A stretch of DNA of 64,000 bases from AP-15 sp963814865 (GCA_963814865.1 CAWFEN010000014.1:682001-746000); one strand, 5' to 3'. Shown: positions 52,945 to 62,633, counted from the stretch's first letter. The notes: generated from the letters alone by a model not told the origin. A program made the numbers and translations.

Positions 52945-53095
52945 TAGCTCCCCCCGAAAAATCAAAGGTTGCGGTCCGCCGGATGAAAGGCACCCGTTCC
53001 GGTCTCGCGCCATAATATCGATGCGGCACGAGCGATCAAGCAAGGTTTGCCGCCCAAGTGGTGTTTTCGTCGCAGCGTGTCCATATTGCAACATA

Positions 53096-53127
53096 CCTAG
53101 GCAAGCACTTGATTCTATGAGCCTAGG
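53096..53127. promoter_or_regulatory. Inverted repeat upstream of the porin gene
   Basis: CCTAGGC (53096-53102) and GCCTAGG (53121-53127) form a perfect inverted repeat with an 18-base AT-richer spacer, about 150 bases upstream of the porin start. Spacing of about three helical turns between centres fits a dimeric regulator. The whole 52945-53340 stretch otherwise holds no gene that I can support. Confidence 0.4.
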
Positions 53128-53340
53128 AAAGAAGCCAGCCGCCGCGGATATGATCGGGCAAACCCGGGCGCGGGGCAAATCGCGCTAGCCGGATGCGCGA
53201 GAACGGTTCGGAGTCGCGCCGGCTTGGACGAGGCTTTCTCCTCATCCGTGCGGACGGGGGGAATCCGCGTCAGCGGGTGTGTTTTCAACGATGAACGATG
53301 CCGGGCACCCGCTCGCGCGGTGTCCCCCAAGCGGAAGGGC

Positions 53341-53985
53341 TCAGGCCGGGGAATTGAAGGGGTTCAGCGCCTTCAGCCTCGCCGACCAGCGGTGGCGGGC
53401 CAGTTCGCGCCGGACCACGGCCATGTCCGTCACCCAGTTGAGCTGCAGCGCACGGCGCTCGCCGACATGCGCGCGATGACCGTGAAACGATCGCTCGCTG
53501 CGCCGGAACGCCAGCATCGTCCCGGCGAGCGGGATCACCTCGCAGGCATAATCATCGAGGTCGCCCGGACCGCGCAGCAGGCGCAGCCGGCCCTCGGCGC
53601 ATTCCCAGACCGGGTTCAGGTACAAGAGGAGCGTGATGATCTTGGTTTTGGAATCGGTATGAATGCCCCCGTCCTTGCCGTCGCCATGGCCGCGCACGGT
53701 CAGCAAGGTCGGCCGGCCGGCGAGGTCGACGCCGAACTTCTCCGCGACCGCCCGGCCGAGCTCCGACCCGGTCAGCGCCGCGACAAGGTCGGCGAAGGCC
53801 GGGCCGAAGTCGAGGCCCTGGACCGGAAAGCTGCCGTGGCCGCGAATTGCCGGAAAATCGGCGAGGATCGCGGGCAGCGCTTCGGCGCGCACAAAATCTT
53901 CGACGACGACGAAATCGAACGGATCACATTCGAGCGGCGCGCCGCGCAGACGGTCGAGATCAAGAACGCTCAGGCCAGCCTCCAA
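53341..53985 (-). CDS. 2OG-Fe(II) oxygenase family protein
   Basis: A 214-residue protein with the double-stranded beta-helix of 2OG dioxygenases: iron His-x-Asp in GGIHTDSKTKIITLLLYLN, distal His in SFHGHRAHVGERRALQLNW, with Arg following. It resembles prolyl-hydroxylase-like (2OG-FeII_Oxy_3) proteins that appear with glycosyl or peptide modification genes. ATG at 53985. No operon partner visible. Confidence 0.82.
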   Translation of the reverse strand: MEAGLSVLDLDRLRGAPLECDPFDFVVVEDFVRAEALPAILADFPAIRGHGSFPVQGLDFGPAFADLVAALTGSELGRAVAEKFGVDLAGRPTLLTVRGHGDGKDGGIHTDSKTKIITLLLYLNPVWECAEGRLRLLRGPGDLDDYACEVIPLAGTMLAFRRSERSFHGHRAHVGERRALQLNWVTDMAVVRRELARHRWSARLKALNPFNSPA

Positions 53986-54145
53986 CCTTTCGCCACGCCT
54001 TCAATATACACGCGGCGGCGGCGCCGAGCACAATCCCATGGCCGGAAAGCCCACGCCAATTCGATGAATTAGTGCTTCGCCGATGCGCGTGCGTCGGTTA
54101 GAGGTAGCGCGTCCGCACGCCGACAACCGAGAGCCGAGAGGGGGC

Positions 54146-55879
54146 ATGGAACAGCGCTGGGGCCTGCCCCTCGTCGCCTGGCCGTCGCGGCTGCGCCCGA
54201 ACGGCTGGGATGTGGTCGCACTGCCGCTGGTGCTCGGCCTGCTGGCGCTCGTCGCCTGGGGGAGCGTGGCGATGAGCGCGCGCTATCAAATCGGCGAGCC
54301 GCTGCCGATCAGCCTCGACCCCTGGCGGCTGCCGGCCTACGCGCTGCGCACGGTGCTGCGCATGGCCTGGGCGCTCGTCGCCTCGCTGGTCTTCAGCCTC
54401 GGTTATGCAGCGCTCGCCGCCAAGAGCCGGCGGGCGGAAAAGATCATGATCCCGGTGCTCGACATCCTGCAATCGGTGCCGATTCTCGGCTTTCTGTCGA
54501 TTACCGTGACCGGGTTCATCGCGCTCTTCCCCGGGCGGCTGCTCGGCGTCGAATGCGCCGCGATCTTCGCGATCTTCACCTCGCAGGCCTGGAACATGAC
54601 GTTCAGCGTCTACCAGTCGCTGCGCACCGTGCCGAGCGAGCTGATCGAAGCCGCACGCATGTACCATCTGTCGCCGTGGCGGCGGTTCTGGCGTCTCGAA
54701 GTGCCGCACGCGATCCCTTCGCTCGTCTGGAACATGATGATGTCGGTCTCGGGCGGCTGGTTTTTCGTCGTCGCCGCCGAGGCGATCACGGTCTCCGGCC
54801 ACACGATCCTGCTGCCCGGCATCGGCTCCTATATCGCCACCGCGATCGACCAGCGCGACCTGGCGGCGATCGGCTGGGCCGTCATCGTCATGCTCGTCGT
54901 CATCCTGCTCTATGACCAGCTGCTGTTTCGGCCGCTGCTCGCCTGGTCGCGCAAATTCCAGGCCGACCCGTCCGCCGACGAGGACAATGTCCGGCCGTGG
55001 TTCCTGATCGTGCTGCAGCGCGCCCGCATCTTCGACCTGGTCCAGTCCGGCCTCCTCGCGATCAACCATGTCATCGACGGCGCGATTGCCGGCCTGTCGC
55101 CGCCACGCCAGCGACGGGGGGAGCGGCGGCCACACCCGATCGCCGAGCGGGCTTTCGACCTCGTGCTGGCGATGCTCGCCGGGGTTGCCGCCGTCTGGAT
55201 CATCGTCTTCATCCGCGATCGGGTCAGCCTCGCCGAAATCGGCTGGGTGTTCGTGCTCGGGCTGGTGACGGCGGTGCGCGTGCTGGTCCTGATCGCGGTA
55301 GCGTCGGTGATCTGGGTCCCGATCGGGGTGGCGATCGGCCTGCGCCCGCGCCTCGCCGACCGGGTTCAGCCGATCGTCCAATTTCTCGCCGCCTTCCCGG
55401 CCAATTTGTTCTTTCCGGTGGTGGTGGTGCTGATCCTGCGGTTCAGTCTCGATCCGGAAATCTGGCTCTCTCCGCTGATGATCCTCGGCACGCAGTGGTA
55501 CATCCTGTTCAACGTCATCGTCGGCACGACGGCGCTGCCGGCCGAGCTGCGGCGAGCGGCGCAGAATTTCGGCGTCCGGCGGCTCTTGTGGTGGCGCCGG
55601 GTGATGCTGCCGGCGATCTTTCCGGCCTATGTGACGGGTGCGGTCACCGCGGCCGGCGGCTCGTGGAACGCGAGCATCGTCGCCGAGGTCGTGCAGTGGG
55701 GAAAGACGACCCTGACCGCGACCGGGATCGGCGCCTATATCGCGCGCACCACCGCCGAGGGCGACAGCGCCCGCATCGCGCTCGGGATCGGCGTCCTCTG
55801 TCTCTATGTATTGGCCTTCAACCGGCTGCTGTGGCGCCGGTTGTATGATGTTGCTGCCGAGCGCCTGCGGCTCGATTGA
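54146..55879 (+). CDS. ABC transporter permease, fused double-permease (NitT/TauT-like)
   Basis: A 577-residue inner-membrane protein made of two BPD-transporter permease domains in tandem. Each has the EAA loop that docks the ATPase: AARMYHLSPWRRFWRLEVPH near residue 170 and AAQNFGVRRLLWWRRVMLP near 470. The ATPase gene follows after 27 bases, but no substrate-binding protein is nearby. This fusion is known for nitrate/sulfonate-type importers. ATG at 54146 with RBS GAGAGGGGG. Confidence 0.88.
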   Translation: MEQRWGLPLVAWPSRLRPNGWDVVALPLVLGLLALVAWGSVAMSARYQIGEPLPISLDPWRLPAYALRTVLRMAWALVASLVFSLGYAALAAKSRRAEKIMIPVLDILQSVPILGFLSITVTGFIALFPGRLLGVECAAIFAIFTSQAWNMTFSVYQSLRTVPSELIEAARMYHLSPWRRFWRLEVPHAIPSLVWNMMMSVSGGWFFVVAAEAITVSGHTILLPGIGSYIATAIDQRDLAAIGWAVIVMLVVILLYDQLLFRPLLAWSRKFQADPSADEDNVRPWFLIVLQRARIFDLVQSGLLAINHVIDGAIAGLSPPRQRRGERRPHPIAERAFDLVLAMLAGVAAVWIIVFIRDRVSLAEIGWVFVLGLVTAVRVLVLIAVASVIWVPIGVAIGLRPRLADRVQPIVQFLAAFPANLFFPVVVVLILRFSLDPEIWLSPLMILGTQWYILFNVIVGTTALPAELRRAAQNFGVRRLLWWRRVMLPAIFPAYVTGAVTAAGGSWNASIVAEVVQWGKTTLTATGIGAYIARTTAEGDSARIALGIGVLCLYVLAFNRLLWRRLYDVAAERLRLD

Positions 55880-55906
55880 CACCAGGATTGCTCCAAGGCC
55901 CGCACG

Positions 55907-57200
55907 ATGACCAACTCGCTGCTGCAGACCGAAGCCGTCTCCAAGACCTACCGCACGCCCGATCATCTCGGCCGGCTCGTCCTCGACCATGTGGATTTTG
56001 TACTGCGGGATGGCGAGATCGTCGCTATCCTCGGGAAATCCGGATCCGGCAAATCGACATTTCTGCGCATCCTCGCCGGCCTCGTGCCGCCGAGCGACGG
56101 CATCGTCCAATATCGCGGGCGGGACGTGACCGAGCCGGTCCGCGGCATCGCTATGGTGTTCCAGAGCTATGCGCTGTTTCCGTGGCTGACGGTGCTCGGC
56201 AATGTCGAGCTCGGCCTCGAGGCGCAGGGCATCTTCGCCTCCGAGCGGCGCCGGCGCGCGGTCGAGGCGATCGACGTCATCGGGCTCGATGGCTTCGAAA
56301 ACGCCTATCCGAAGGAATTGTCGGGCGGGATGCGGCAGCGCGTCGGCTTTGCCCGGGCGCTCGTCGTCAACCCGGACGTGCTGTTGCTCGACGAGCCGTT
56401 TTCGTCGCTCGACGTGCTGACCGCGGAAACCCTGCGCGGCGACCTGCTCGACCTGTGGGACGAAAAGCGCATTCCGACCAAGGGAATGGTCATCGTCTCA
56501 CACAACATCGAGGAAGCCGTCGAGATCGCCGACCGCATCTTGATCTTCAGCAACGACCCCGGCCGCATCCGTGCCGAGATCCCGATCCCCCAGCCGCGCC
56601 CGCGTGCCGCGCACGGCACCGCGTTCCGTCAGATCGTCGACCAGGTCTATACGCTGCTGACGACCGAACCCGGCCGCGACGGGCGACGGGGGGCCAAGCC
56701 CGAGCCGATCGGCATCGGCTATCGCCTGCCCGACGCGCGCGGTGCAGCAGCTGTCCGGCCTGATCGATACCCTGACCGACGCTCCCTATCACGGCCGCGC
56801 CGACCTGCCGCACCTCGCCGACCAGGAGAATCTGGTGATGGACGAGCTTTTCCCGCTGATCGAGACGGTGCAGCTCCTGGGCTTCGCCCATGTCAGCGGC
56901 GGCGACATCGAGCTGACGGCGCTGGGGCGGGCCTATGCCGAGGCGGACATGCTGACCCGCAAGCAGCTGTTTGCCGAAGCCGTGCTGAAGCAGGTGCCGC
57001 TCGCCGCCCACATCCGGCGCATCCTCGACGAGCGCCCCGGTCACCGCGCTCCGGCCGCGCGCTTTCTGCGCGAGCTCGAGGACCATCTCTCCGAAGACGA
57101 GGCCGAGCGCGTGCTCGACACCGTCATCAACTGGGGCCGCCACGCAGAGATCTTCGCCTACGACTACGACAGCGAGGTGCTGAGCCTGGAGAATTTCTGA
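55907..57200 (+). CDS. ABC transporter ATPase with C-terminal AAA-associated domain (frame broken)
   Basis: The first 275 or so residues are a NitT/TauT-type ABC ATPase: Walker A GKSGSGKSTFLRIL, signature ELSGGMRQRVGFARAL, Walker B VLLLDEPFSSLD. The protein then goes on with an AAA-associated domain (LIDTLTDAPYHGRADLPHL, VINWGRHAEIFAYD), which lies one frame away from 56742. Removing one G or C at about 56735-56743 joins them (DAR then VQQLSG). The stop is at 57200. It would energise the double permease at 54146. The frameshift may be an assembly error, as the C-terminal domain is otherwise intact. Confidence 0.82.
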
Positions 57201-57220
57201 ACCCGGCTCCGGGCGCCTCG

Positions 57221-57300
57221 GGCGGCCGCGGCCGCCCGAGCGTCAAATGCCCTGGCGGCCGCGGTCGCCCGAGCGTCAAATGCCCTGGCGGCCGCGGCCG
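57221..57300. repeat. 33-base tandem repeat, 2.4 copies
   Basis: The unit GGCGGCCGCGGCCGCCCGAG... with CGTCAAATGCCCT spans 57221-57253 and 57254-57286 with one base changed, plus 14 bases of a third copy. Each copy holds a GCGGCCGC palindrome. It lies between the convergent ABC ATPase stop and the lipoprotein stop; copy 2 supplies the final codons and stop of the lipoprotein gene. Confidence 0.85.
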
Positions 57301-57767
57301 ATCTCGGCCTGCGCGACCTCCGGCACAACCTGCCATGCGTAGAAAGTGTCGCGCTGAAAGCTCCTGGAGCCGGAGACGCTTATCGCCCATGACTCCAACG
57401 AGACGATCTTGATGTAAAGCTGCTGGCCGGGGACCAAGGAGACATTCGTGTCCTGGTTGATGTCCCGGCCCCAGCTGTCGGGCGCAATGTGGTAAGGCCC
57501 CGGGGCAACGTCGCGATAGATGGCGCTGCCATTGGCGACGGATCCGACATAGGTGCCATTCATGTCGATCCCAGCGAGATTGAGGCTCTCGTAGGGCTCC
57601 AAGGGGCGGTAGAACCAGACCCGCGCCTGGCCTGCCGGGATCGGCGGTGCCGCGGCCGCGATCTGCGCCGCCGTCGGCGACACAGCGCAGCCCGCCACGC
57701 CCAGCAGCAATACCGACGCCGCAGCCTGCATCAATGGCCGTAATATCTGGGTGGTGGAACTGCGCAT
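57276..57767 (-). CDS. DUF2846-like lipoprotein
   Basis: A 163-residue lipoprotein. Signal peptide with lipobox LLLGVAGC (Cys about residue 27 from the ATG at 57767). The mature part contains ARVWFYRPLEPYESLNLAG and MNGTYVGSVANGS, the ends of the DUF2846-like beta-sandwich pattern, and YIKIVSLESWAIS. Its last residues (GRGRQGI) come from the tandem repeat. A paralogue of similar plan is at 58194. Probably outer-membrane anchored; function unknown. Confidence 0.75.
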   Translation of the reverse strand: MRSSTTQILRPLMQAAASVLLLGVAGCAVSPTAAQIAAAAPPIPAGQARVWFYRPLEPYESLNLAGIDMNGTYVGSVANGSAIYRDVAPGPYHIAPDSWGRDINQDTNVSLVPGQQLYIKIVSLESWAISVSGSRSFQRDTFYAWQVVPEVAQAEIGRGRQGI

Positions 57768-57894
57768 CCGACGCCTCCGGAAACCGTCATCGCCGATCGG
57801 CATTGCACGGGTGTCGCGCTTGCCCGGATCTTGTCATATATGGATCGGCCGGGATAAATTTCCGAGCCATCTCGTCACTTTTGCGTGAGCCGAC

Positions 57895-58153
57895 ATGCGT
57901 GCGCTTTCGCTGCTGCTCCTCGTTTCGCTTGCCGCCTGCACTGGGGCCAGTTTGAGCCGGCTCGAACTCGCGCACCTTCCAGATCCAATCGGACGCCATT
58001 CCGGGAGGCTCCGACACCCCGAACCGGCGCCTGGCGGAGCAGGTCTGTCCGGGCGGTTACCGGGTCTTGGACCGGTCGGTTCACAACAACACTCCCGATC
58101 GGGCGCGCGACGAGCCCGGTGTGTTCACCGACTGGACGATCCGCTGCTTGTGA
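57895..58153 (+). pseudogene. Small lipoprotein gene with frameshift
   Basis: The ATG at 57895 starts a signal peptide with lipobox LVSLAAC. After a few residues the frame goes to nonsense, while the +1 frame reads NSRTFQIQSDAIPGGSDTP, LAEQVCPGGYRV and ends VFTDWTIRCL with a stop at 58151-58153. One extra base near 57945-57955 would account for it. I do not recognise the family. Confidence 0.5.
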
Positions 58154-58193
58154 GCTCCGGCCTCGAGTGCGGTAAGTCTTCGCGGTTCCAGGT

Positions 58194-58682
58194 TCAGCGT
58201 CGGCCGAGAGAAGTCAGCGTCGGAAGATATGCTCGAGCCGTCTGCGCCGACATCGGCAGAATATTGAAGGTATTGGCTCCGAACCCCCAGCCCGCCTCGG
58301 GATAGCCGGTCTCCCAGCTGGCCGCCCACAGCACCTGAAGATAGGTCTGCGTTCCCGGCGCCAGCTGGACGACAGCGGCCTGTTCCGTGGGGAGGCCGTA
58401 GGGCTCTACCGTGAAACGATGGGTGCCCGGCGGGAAATCGCGAAAGAAGTCGGCATTCGTCGGGATGTTGGACACCGGCGAACCATTCGCGAAGATCATC
58501 GGCGCTGCGGCTTGGACATAACCTTTCGGCGAGTCCGACGCCCGCAAAAACCAGACCCGCGCCATTCCCGGTTCGAGCGCCGGAATCGGCGCGGCCGTCG
58601 CAATTGCGTCCGGTGCACAATCGGCGAGCACGGCGAGCAGCAGGCCGAGCACCAGCGGCATAGCAAAACGGGATTTCGGCAT
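58194..58682 (-). CDS. DUF2846-like lipoprotein
   Basis: A 162-residue lipoprotein with signal peptide and lipobox LLAVLADC. It shares with the gene at 57276 the opening of the mature part (MARVWFLRASD, NGSPVSNIPTNADFFRDF, PGTHRFTVEPYG, PGTQTYLQVLW). The pair probably arose by duplication and flanks the broken lipoprotein gene. Function unknown. Confidence 0.75.
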   Translation of the reverse strand: MPKSRFAMPLVLGLLLAVLADCAPDAIATAAPIPALEPGMARVWFLRASDSPKGYVQAAAPMIFANGSPVSNIPTNADFFRDFPPGTHRFTVEPYGLPTEQAAVVQLAPGTQTYLQVLWAASWETGYPEAGWGFGANTFNILPMSAQTARAYLPTLTSLGRR

Positions 58683-58827
58683 GGTTATCCTCCGATCGCG
58701 GGCGCCGTATCGATCCTACGAGCGCGCCGCCCGTTTTATCCACAACCGCGAACGCCGCTGGAGCTTCGGCGGCGGGCGGCGTCGCAAGCATAAACGCCGT
58801 CTGCACCGCCGTGCATAGGGCAGGGCT

Positions 58828-60331
58828 TCAGGCCGGGGGCGGGGGGCGCAGGGTCGGAAAGGCGATGACGTCGCGGATCGACGGGCTGTCGGTCAACAGC
58901 ATCACCAGCCGATCGATGCCGATGCCGAGCCCGCCGCAGGGCGGCAGCCCGTATTCGAGCGCGGTCACGTAATCTTCGTCGAGCGGTTGCGCCTCCTCAT
59001 CGCCGGCGGCACGCGCCCGCATCTGCGCGGCAAAGCGAGTCCGCTGATCCTGCGGGTCGGTCAGCTCGGAAAAGGCGTTGGCGACCTCCCAGCCATAGAT
59101 GTAGGTCTCGAACCGCTCGGTGAGGCGCGGGTCACTGCGGTCGGCCTTGGCCAAAGGCGAGATGTCGCGCGGAAAGCCGGTGACGTGGATCGGCGCGATC
59201 AGGCGGTCTTCGACGCGCGCGGCAAACGACGCTTCGAGCGCCTGGCCCCAATTCTCGTCGCCAGCTATGGCGGCGCCCAGCCCCCGGGCCGCGCCGCGTG
59301 CCGTCTCGGCATTGTCGAGCACCAGGAAATCGATCCCGGTCGCATCCTGCACCAGCTCGGCCATGCCGCGCTGCGGCCAGGGCGGAGACAGGTCGATCGC
59401 CGTGCCGCCATATTCGATCCGCAGAGTCCCGAGCACGGTCTCGGCGGCAGTCGCGACGAGCTGCTCGGTCAGCCGCATCATCGCCGTGTAGTCGACATAC
59501 GCCTCATAGAGCTCGAGCGAGGTGAATTCCGGATTGTGCCGCGGCGAAATTCCTTCGTTCCGGAAATTGCGGTTGATCTCGAACACCTTGTCGGCGAGAC
59601 CGCCGACCACAAGCCGCTTCAGATGCAGCTCGGGCGCGATCCGCAGATAGAGGTCGATATCGAGCGCGTTGTGATGGGTGACGAAGGGTTTCGCCGAGGC
59701 GCCGCCGGGGATCGTGTGCAGCATCGGCGTCTCGACTTCGAGGTAGCCGCGTTCGACCAGGATAGCGGCGCAGCGCCGCGATGATGCGGCTGCGCCGCCG
59801 CAAGGTCTCGCGGGCCTGCGGGTTCATGATCAGGTCGAGGTAGCGCTGGCGGTAGCGCAGCTCGACATCGGCGAGCCCGTGATACTTCTCCGGGAGCGGG
59901 CGCAAACTCTTGGCGAGCACCGTGACGGCAGCGGCGTTAACCGTCAGCTCGCCGCGCGGGGTGCGGCGCACCAGGCCCTCGACCCCGATCAGATCGCCGA
60001 TGTCGAGGAGCCGCACCGCCGCCAGCCCGGCGGGATCGAGGAAGTCGCGGTGACAGAAGATCTGGATCTTGCCTGAGGCGTCGTGCAGGTCGATGAACAT
60101 GCCGCTGTTGCGGATCGCACGGATGCGACCGGCGACGCGCACCCGCTCGCCGGTTTCGCTGGCCGCCGCCAGCCCGGCATGGCGACGTTCCAGCGCCGCC
60201 GCCTCGTCGGTTCGCGCAAACGCGTAGGGATAGGGGTCGATCCCGAGCGCTTTCAGGCTGTCGAGCTTGGTCAGCCGGGCGGCGCGCAGCGGGTCTTCCG
60301 CCTCTCCGGCCTCATGCTCGCCGTCGGTCAT
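58828..60331 (-). CDS. lysS: Lysyl-tRNA synthetase, class II, interrupted by one-base frameshift
   Basis: N-terminal OB-fold anticodon-binding domain (RVRVAGRIRAIRNSGMFIDL, GDLIGVEGLV), then class II core: motif 1 region with RRRSRIIAALRRY, motif 2 FRNEGISPRHNPEFTSLELY, and motif 3 GLGIGIDRLVMLL. At about 59757-59763 one extra base (TATCCTGG instead of TATCTGG) throws the frame, and the intact reading resumes LVERGYLEVETP and PMLHTIPGGASAKPF. Total about 500 residues, as normal. The start ATG at 60331 is placed 6 bases after GAGGAG. Since LysRS is essential, an assembly error is the likeliest cause. Confidence 0.9.
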
Positions 60332-60371
60332 CGACATCTCCTCGCTCTTCGGCAGACCAATCGGCCGCGGG

Positions 60372-62096
60372 TCATCCGACCGCCGCCTGCGGCACCTTCG
60401 GGTGTGCCAGATCGACGACCGTATCGTGATAGCGCCGCAAGCTGCTGTTGTGGCCGACGCTGACGATCGTCGGGTGCCATGGCGCTTCGCGCAGCAGCCG
60501 GTAGAGCGCCATCTCCGCCGCCTCGTCCAGCGCCGAGGTCGCCTCGTCGAGAAAGACGATTTCCGGGCGGGCCAGCAGGACGCGGGCGAAGGCGAGCCGT
60601 TGCTGCTCGCCGATCGACAGCCGCTGCGCCCAGTTTCCCTCCTCGTCGAGCCGGTCTACCAGATGCGGCAGCCCGACGGCGCGCAGCGATTCGGCGAGAC
60701 CCGCACTCGGCATCTCGGCAGCAGCGCCGGGATAGACGAGCGCATCAGCCAAGGTGCCGAGCGGCAGATAGGGCCGCTGCGGGAGGAACAGGGCGCGGGC
60801 ATCGGCGACGCGGATATGGCCCCGCCCAAATGGCCACAGCCCGGCGACCGCGCGCAGCAGCGTGCTCTTGCCGACGCCGGACGGGCCGGTGATCAGCAGC
60901 GGCTCGCCTGGGTTTGCCGCCAGTGCGATATCGCGGCTCAATGCCCGGCCGTCCGGCAGATCGAGGTCGAGCCCCTCGACCTCGACGCCGCTGCCCCGGC
61001 GTTCGATCGCGATCGGCTGAGTGGCTTGCTGCTGCGCTGAAATCTCGTCGAGCCTGGCGCGAAACCCCGAAAGGCGCTGCACCACCGCCTGATATTGGGC
61101 GATCTCGGCGTAGGAGGAGACGATGAAGGACAGTGAATCCTGCACTCGGCCGAAAGCCGAGGCGATCTGCATCAGGCCGCCGAGCTGGATCACCTTGTCG
61201 AAATAGCGCGGCGCCGCTACCAGGAACGGAAAGACGATCGCGACCTGATCGTAACCGGACGTGAACCAGATCAGCTTCTTGCGGCGCTTGATGATCCCCC
61301 ACCAATTCGCCACGACGCGGGCGAACCGGGTATCGAACGCATTGAGCTCGCGACCTTCACCACCGTAAAAGGCGACGCTTTCGGCGTTCTCGCGCAGGCG
61401 CGCCATGCTGAACCGGAAATCAGCCTCGTAGCGCTGCTGATCGAAGCTGAGCCGAACCAGCGGATTGCCGATCCATCGCGTCAGGATCGTGCCGCCGACG
61501 GCGTAGACCAGCGCGGCGAACACCATGTAGCCGGGAATCGTGACGGAGGCGCTGCCGCCGAGCGGTATCCGCAATGCACCGGACAGCATCCACAGGATCG
61601 AAAGAAACGAGAGCAGGGTGACGACTGCATTCAACAGACCCAACGACAAGCCCAGGCTCATCGTCGCAAAGCTGTCGAGATCCTCGGAAATACGCTGATC
61701 CGGGTTGTCGGTCGTGGCCTGGCTCAGCTGCATGCGGTAATAGGCCTCGTCGTCGAGCCAGCGATGCAGGAAACGCTCGGTCAGCCAACGGCGCCAGCGG
61801 ATATGCAGCACGCCCCGCAAATAATATGAATAAACGCCGACTATAATCGACGCCAGCGCAATCATCCCGAAGACCCCGAACTGCCACCAGAACTCCTTCC
61901 AATTGTACTGCTGCAGCGCATCGTAGAAGGCGTTGTTCCAATAATTAAAGCGAACATTGAGCCAGACGTTGATCAGGTTCAGCACGATGACGGCGGCGAG
62001 CAACCCGATGGCGGACCATTTTTCGTCCGATTTCCAATACGGCACGGCAAGGTCCCACGCGTCTCGCAGAAATCCCCGCTCCGTGTCCGCCGCCAT
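60372..62096 (-). CDS. ABC transporter with fused permease and ATPase (BacA/YddA-like)
   Basis: A 574-residue ABC exporter-type protein. The N-terminal membrane domain (about 20-330, six helices) resembles SbmA/BacA and YddA (WLNVRFNYWNNAFYDALQQ, RISEDLDSF). The C-terminal ATPase has Walker A ITGPSGVGKSTLLRAV, signature LSIGEQQRLAFARVLL and FLDEATSALDE. The group takes up or moves cobalamin and peptides. ATG at 62096 follows GGAGAG. The downstream lysS lies 34 bases on. Confidence 0.9.
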   Translation of the reverse strand: MAADTERGFLRDAWDLAVPYWKSDEKWSAIGLLAAVIVLNLINVWLNVRFNYWNNAFYDALQQYNWKEFWWQFGVFGMIALASIIVGVYSYYLRGVLHIRWRRWLTERFLHRWLDDEAYYRMQLSQATTDNPDQRISEDLDSFATMSLGLSLGLLNAVVTLLSFLSILWMLSGALRIPLGGSASVTIPGYMVFAALVYAVGGTILTRWIGNPLVRLSFDQQRYEADFRFSMARLRENAESVAFYGGEGRELNAFDTRFARVVANWWGIIKRRKKLIWFTSGYDQVAIVFPFLVAAPRYFDKVIQLGGLMQIASAFGRVQDSLSFIVSSYAEIAQYQAVVQRLSGFRARLDEISAQQQATQPIAIERRGSGVEVEGLDLDLPDGRALSRDIALAANPGEPLLITGPSGVGKSTLLRAVAGLWPFGRGHIRVADARALFLPQRPYLPLGTLADALVYPGAAAEMPSAGLAESLRAVGLPHLVDRLDEEGNWAQRLSIGEQQRLAFARVLLARPEIVFLDEATSALDEAAEMALYRLLREAPWHPTIVSVGHNSSLRRYHDTVVDLAHPKVPQAAVG

Positions 62097-62171
62097 TGAT
62101 GCTCTCCGCCGATCTACCAAACCGATTTACCGGATTTAAGGGTTTATACGACGTATGGTGCGCCGCCGGTC

Positions 62172-62633
62172 ATGCTCGTCCCGCCCACCCTCGCATCCAT
62201 CTCCGCCGCGCTGCTCGCCCGCGGCGTCTGCCGAGCCCTCGACCAACTCGGCTATGCCAGCCTCGTCGAATTCCCGCTCGCCAACGGGCGGCGCGCCGAT
62301 ATTCTGGCGCTCGGCAAGGGCGGCGACCTCGTGATCGTCGAGATCAAGAGCTCGATCGCCGATTTCCGCGCCGATCGCAAGTGGTCGACCTACCGCGAGT
62401 TTTCGGATCGCCTCTATTTCGCCGTGGCGAGCGGCTTTCCGCATACGCTGATCCCCGAGGAATGTGGCTTGATGGTGGCGGACGGGTTCGGCGCGGCCCT
62501 GTTGCGCGACGGCATGACGGTGCCGCTCAAATCCGGCAGACGCCGGGCGCTGACCTTGCGTTTTGCCCGCGCCGCGGCGGCACGGCTGCGCCGCTGCCTT
62601 GATCCCGAGGCGGGCCAGCTTGACGGGACGTGA
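62172..62633 (+). CDS. mmcB: MmcB family DNA repair protein
   Basis: A 153-residue putative nuclease-fold protein of the MmcB family (PF06319), found in alphaproteobacteria such as Caulobacter where it is involved in DNA damage tolerance. The opening GVCRALDQLGYASLVEFPL, NGRRADILAL and VIVEIKSSIADFRADRKWS (D-ExK type nuclease core) are diagnostic. It is divergent from the BacA-like gene. Confidence 0.92.
   Translation: MLVPPTLASISAALLARGVCRALDQLGYASLVEFPLANGRRADILALGKGGDLVIVEIKSSIADFRADRKWSTYREFSDRLYFAVASGFPHTLIPEECGLMVADGFGAALLRDGMTVPLKSGRRRALTLRFARAAAARLRRCLDPEAGQLDGT

Noticed and set aside
46847..53985. A biosynthetic gene cluster based on two oxygenases and DUF6065
   Set aside because: No NRPS, PKS, RiPP precursor or other core gene is present.
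54098..56110. A 670-codon open frame antisense to the double permease
   Set aside because: Low-complexity, highly charged shadow product; the plus-strand permease is clear.
57221..57300. The 33-base tandem repeat as a CRISPR fragment
   Set aside because: Copies are directly adjacent with no spacers and no cas genes nearby.
58828..60331. lysS as a true pseudogene
   Set aside because: Single extra base in an otherwise intact essential gene; other breaks of the same sign suggest sequence error.
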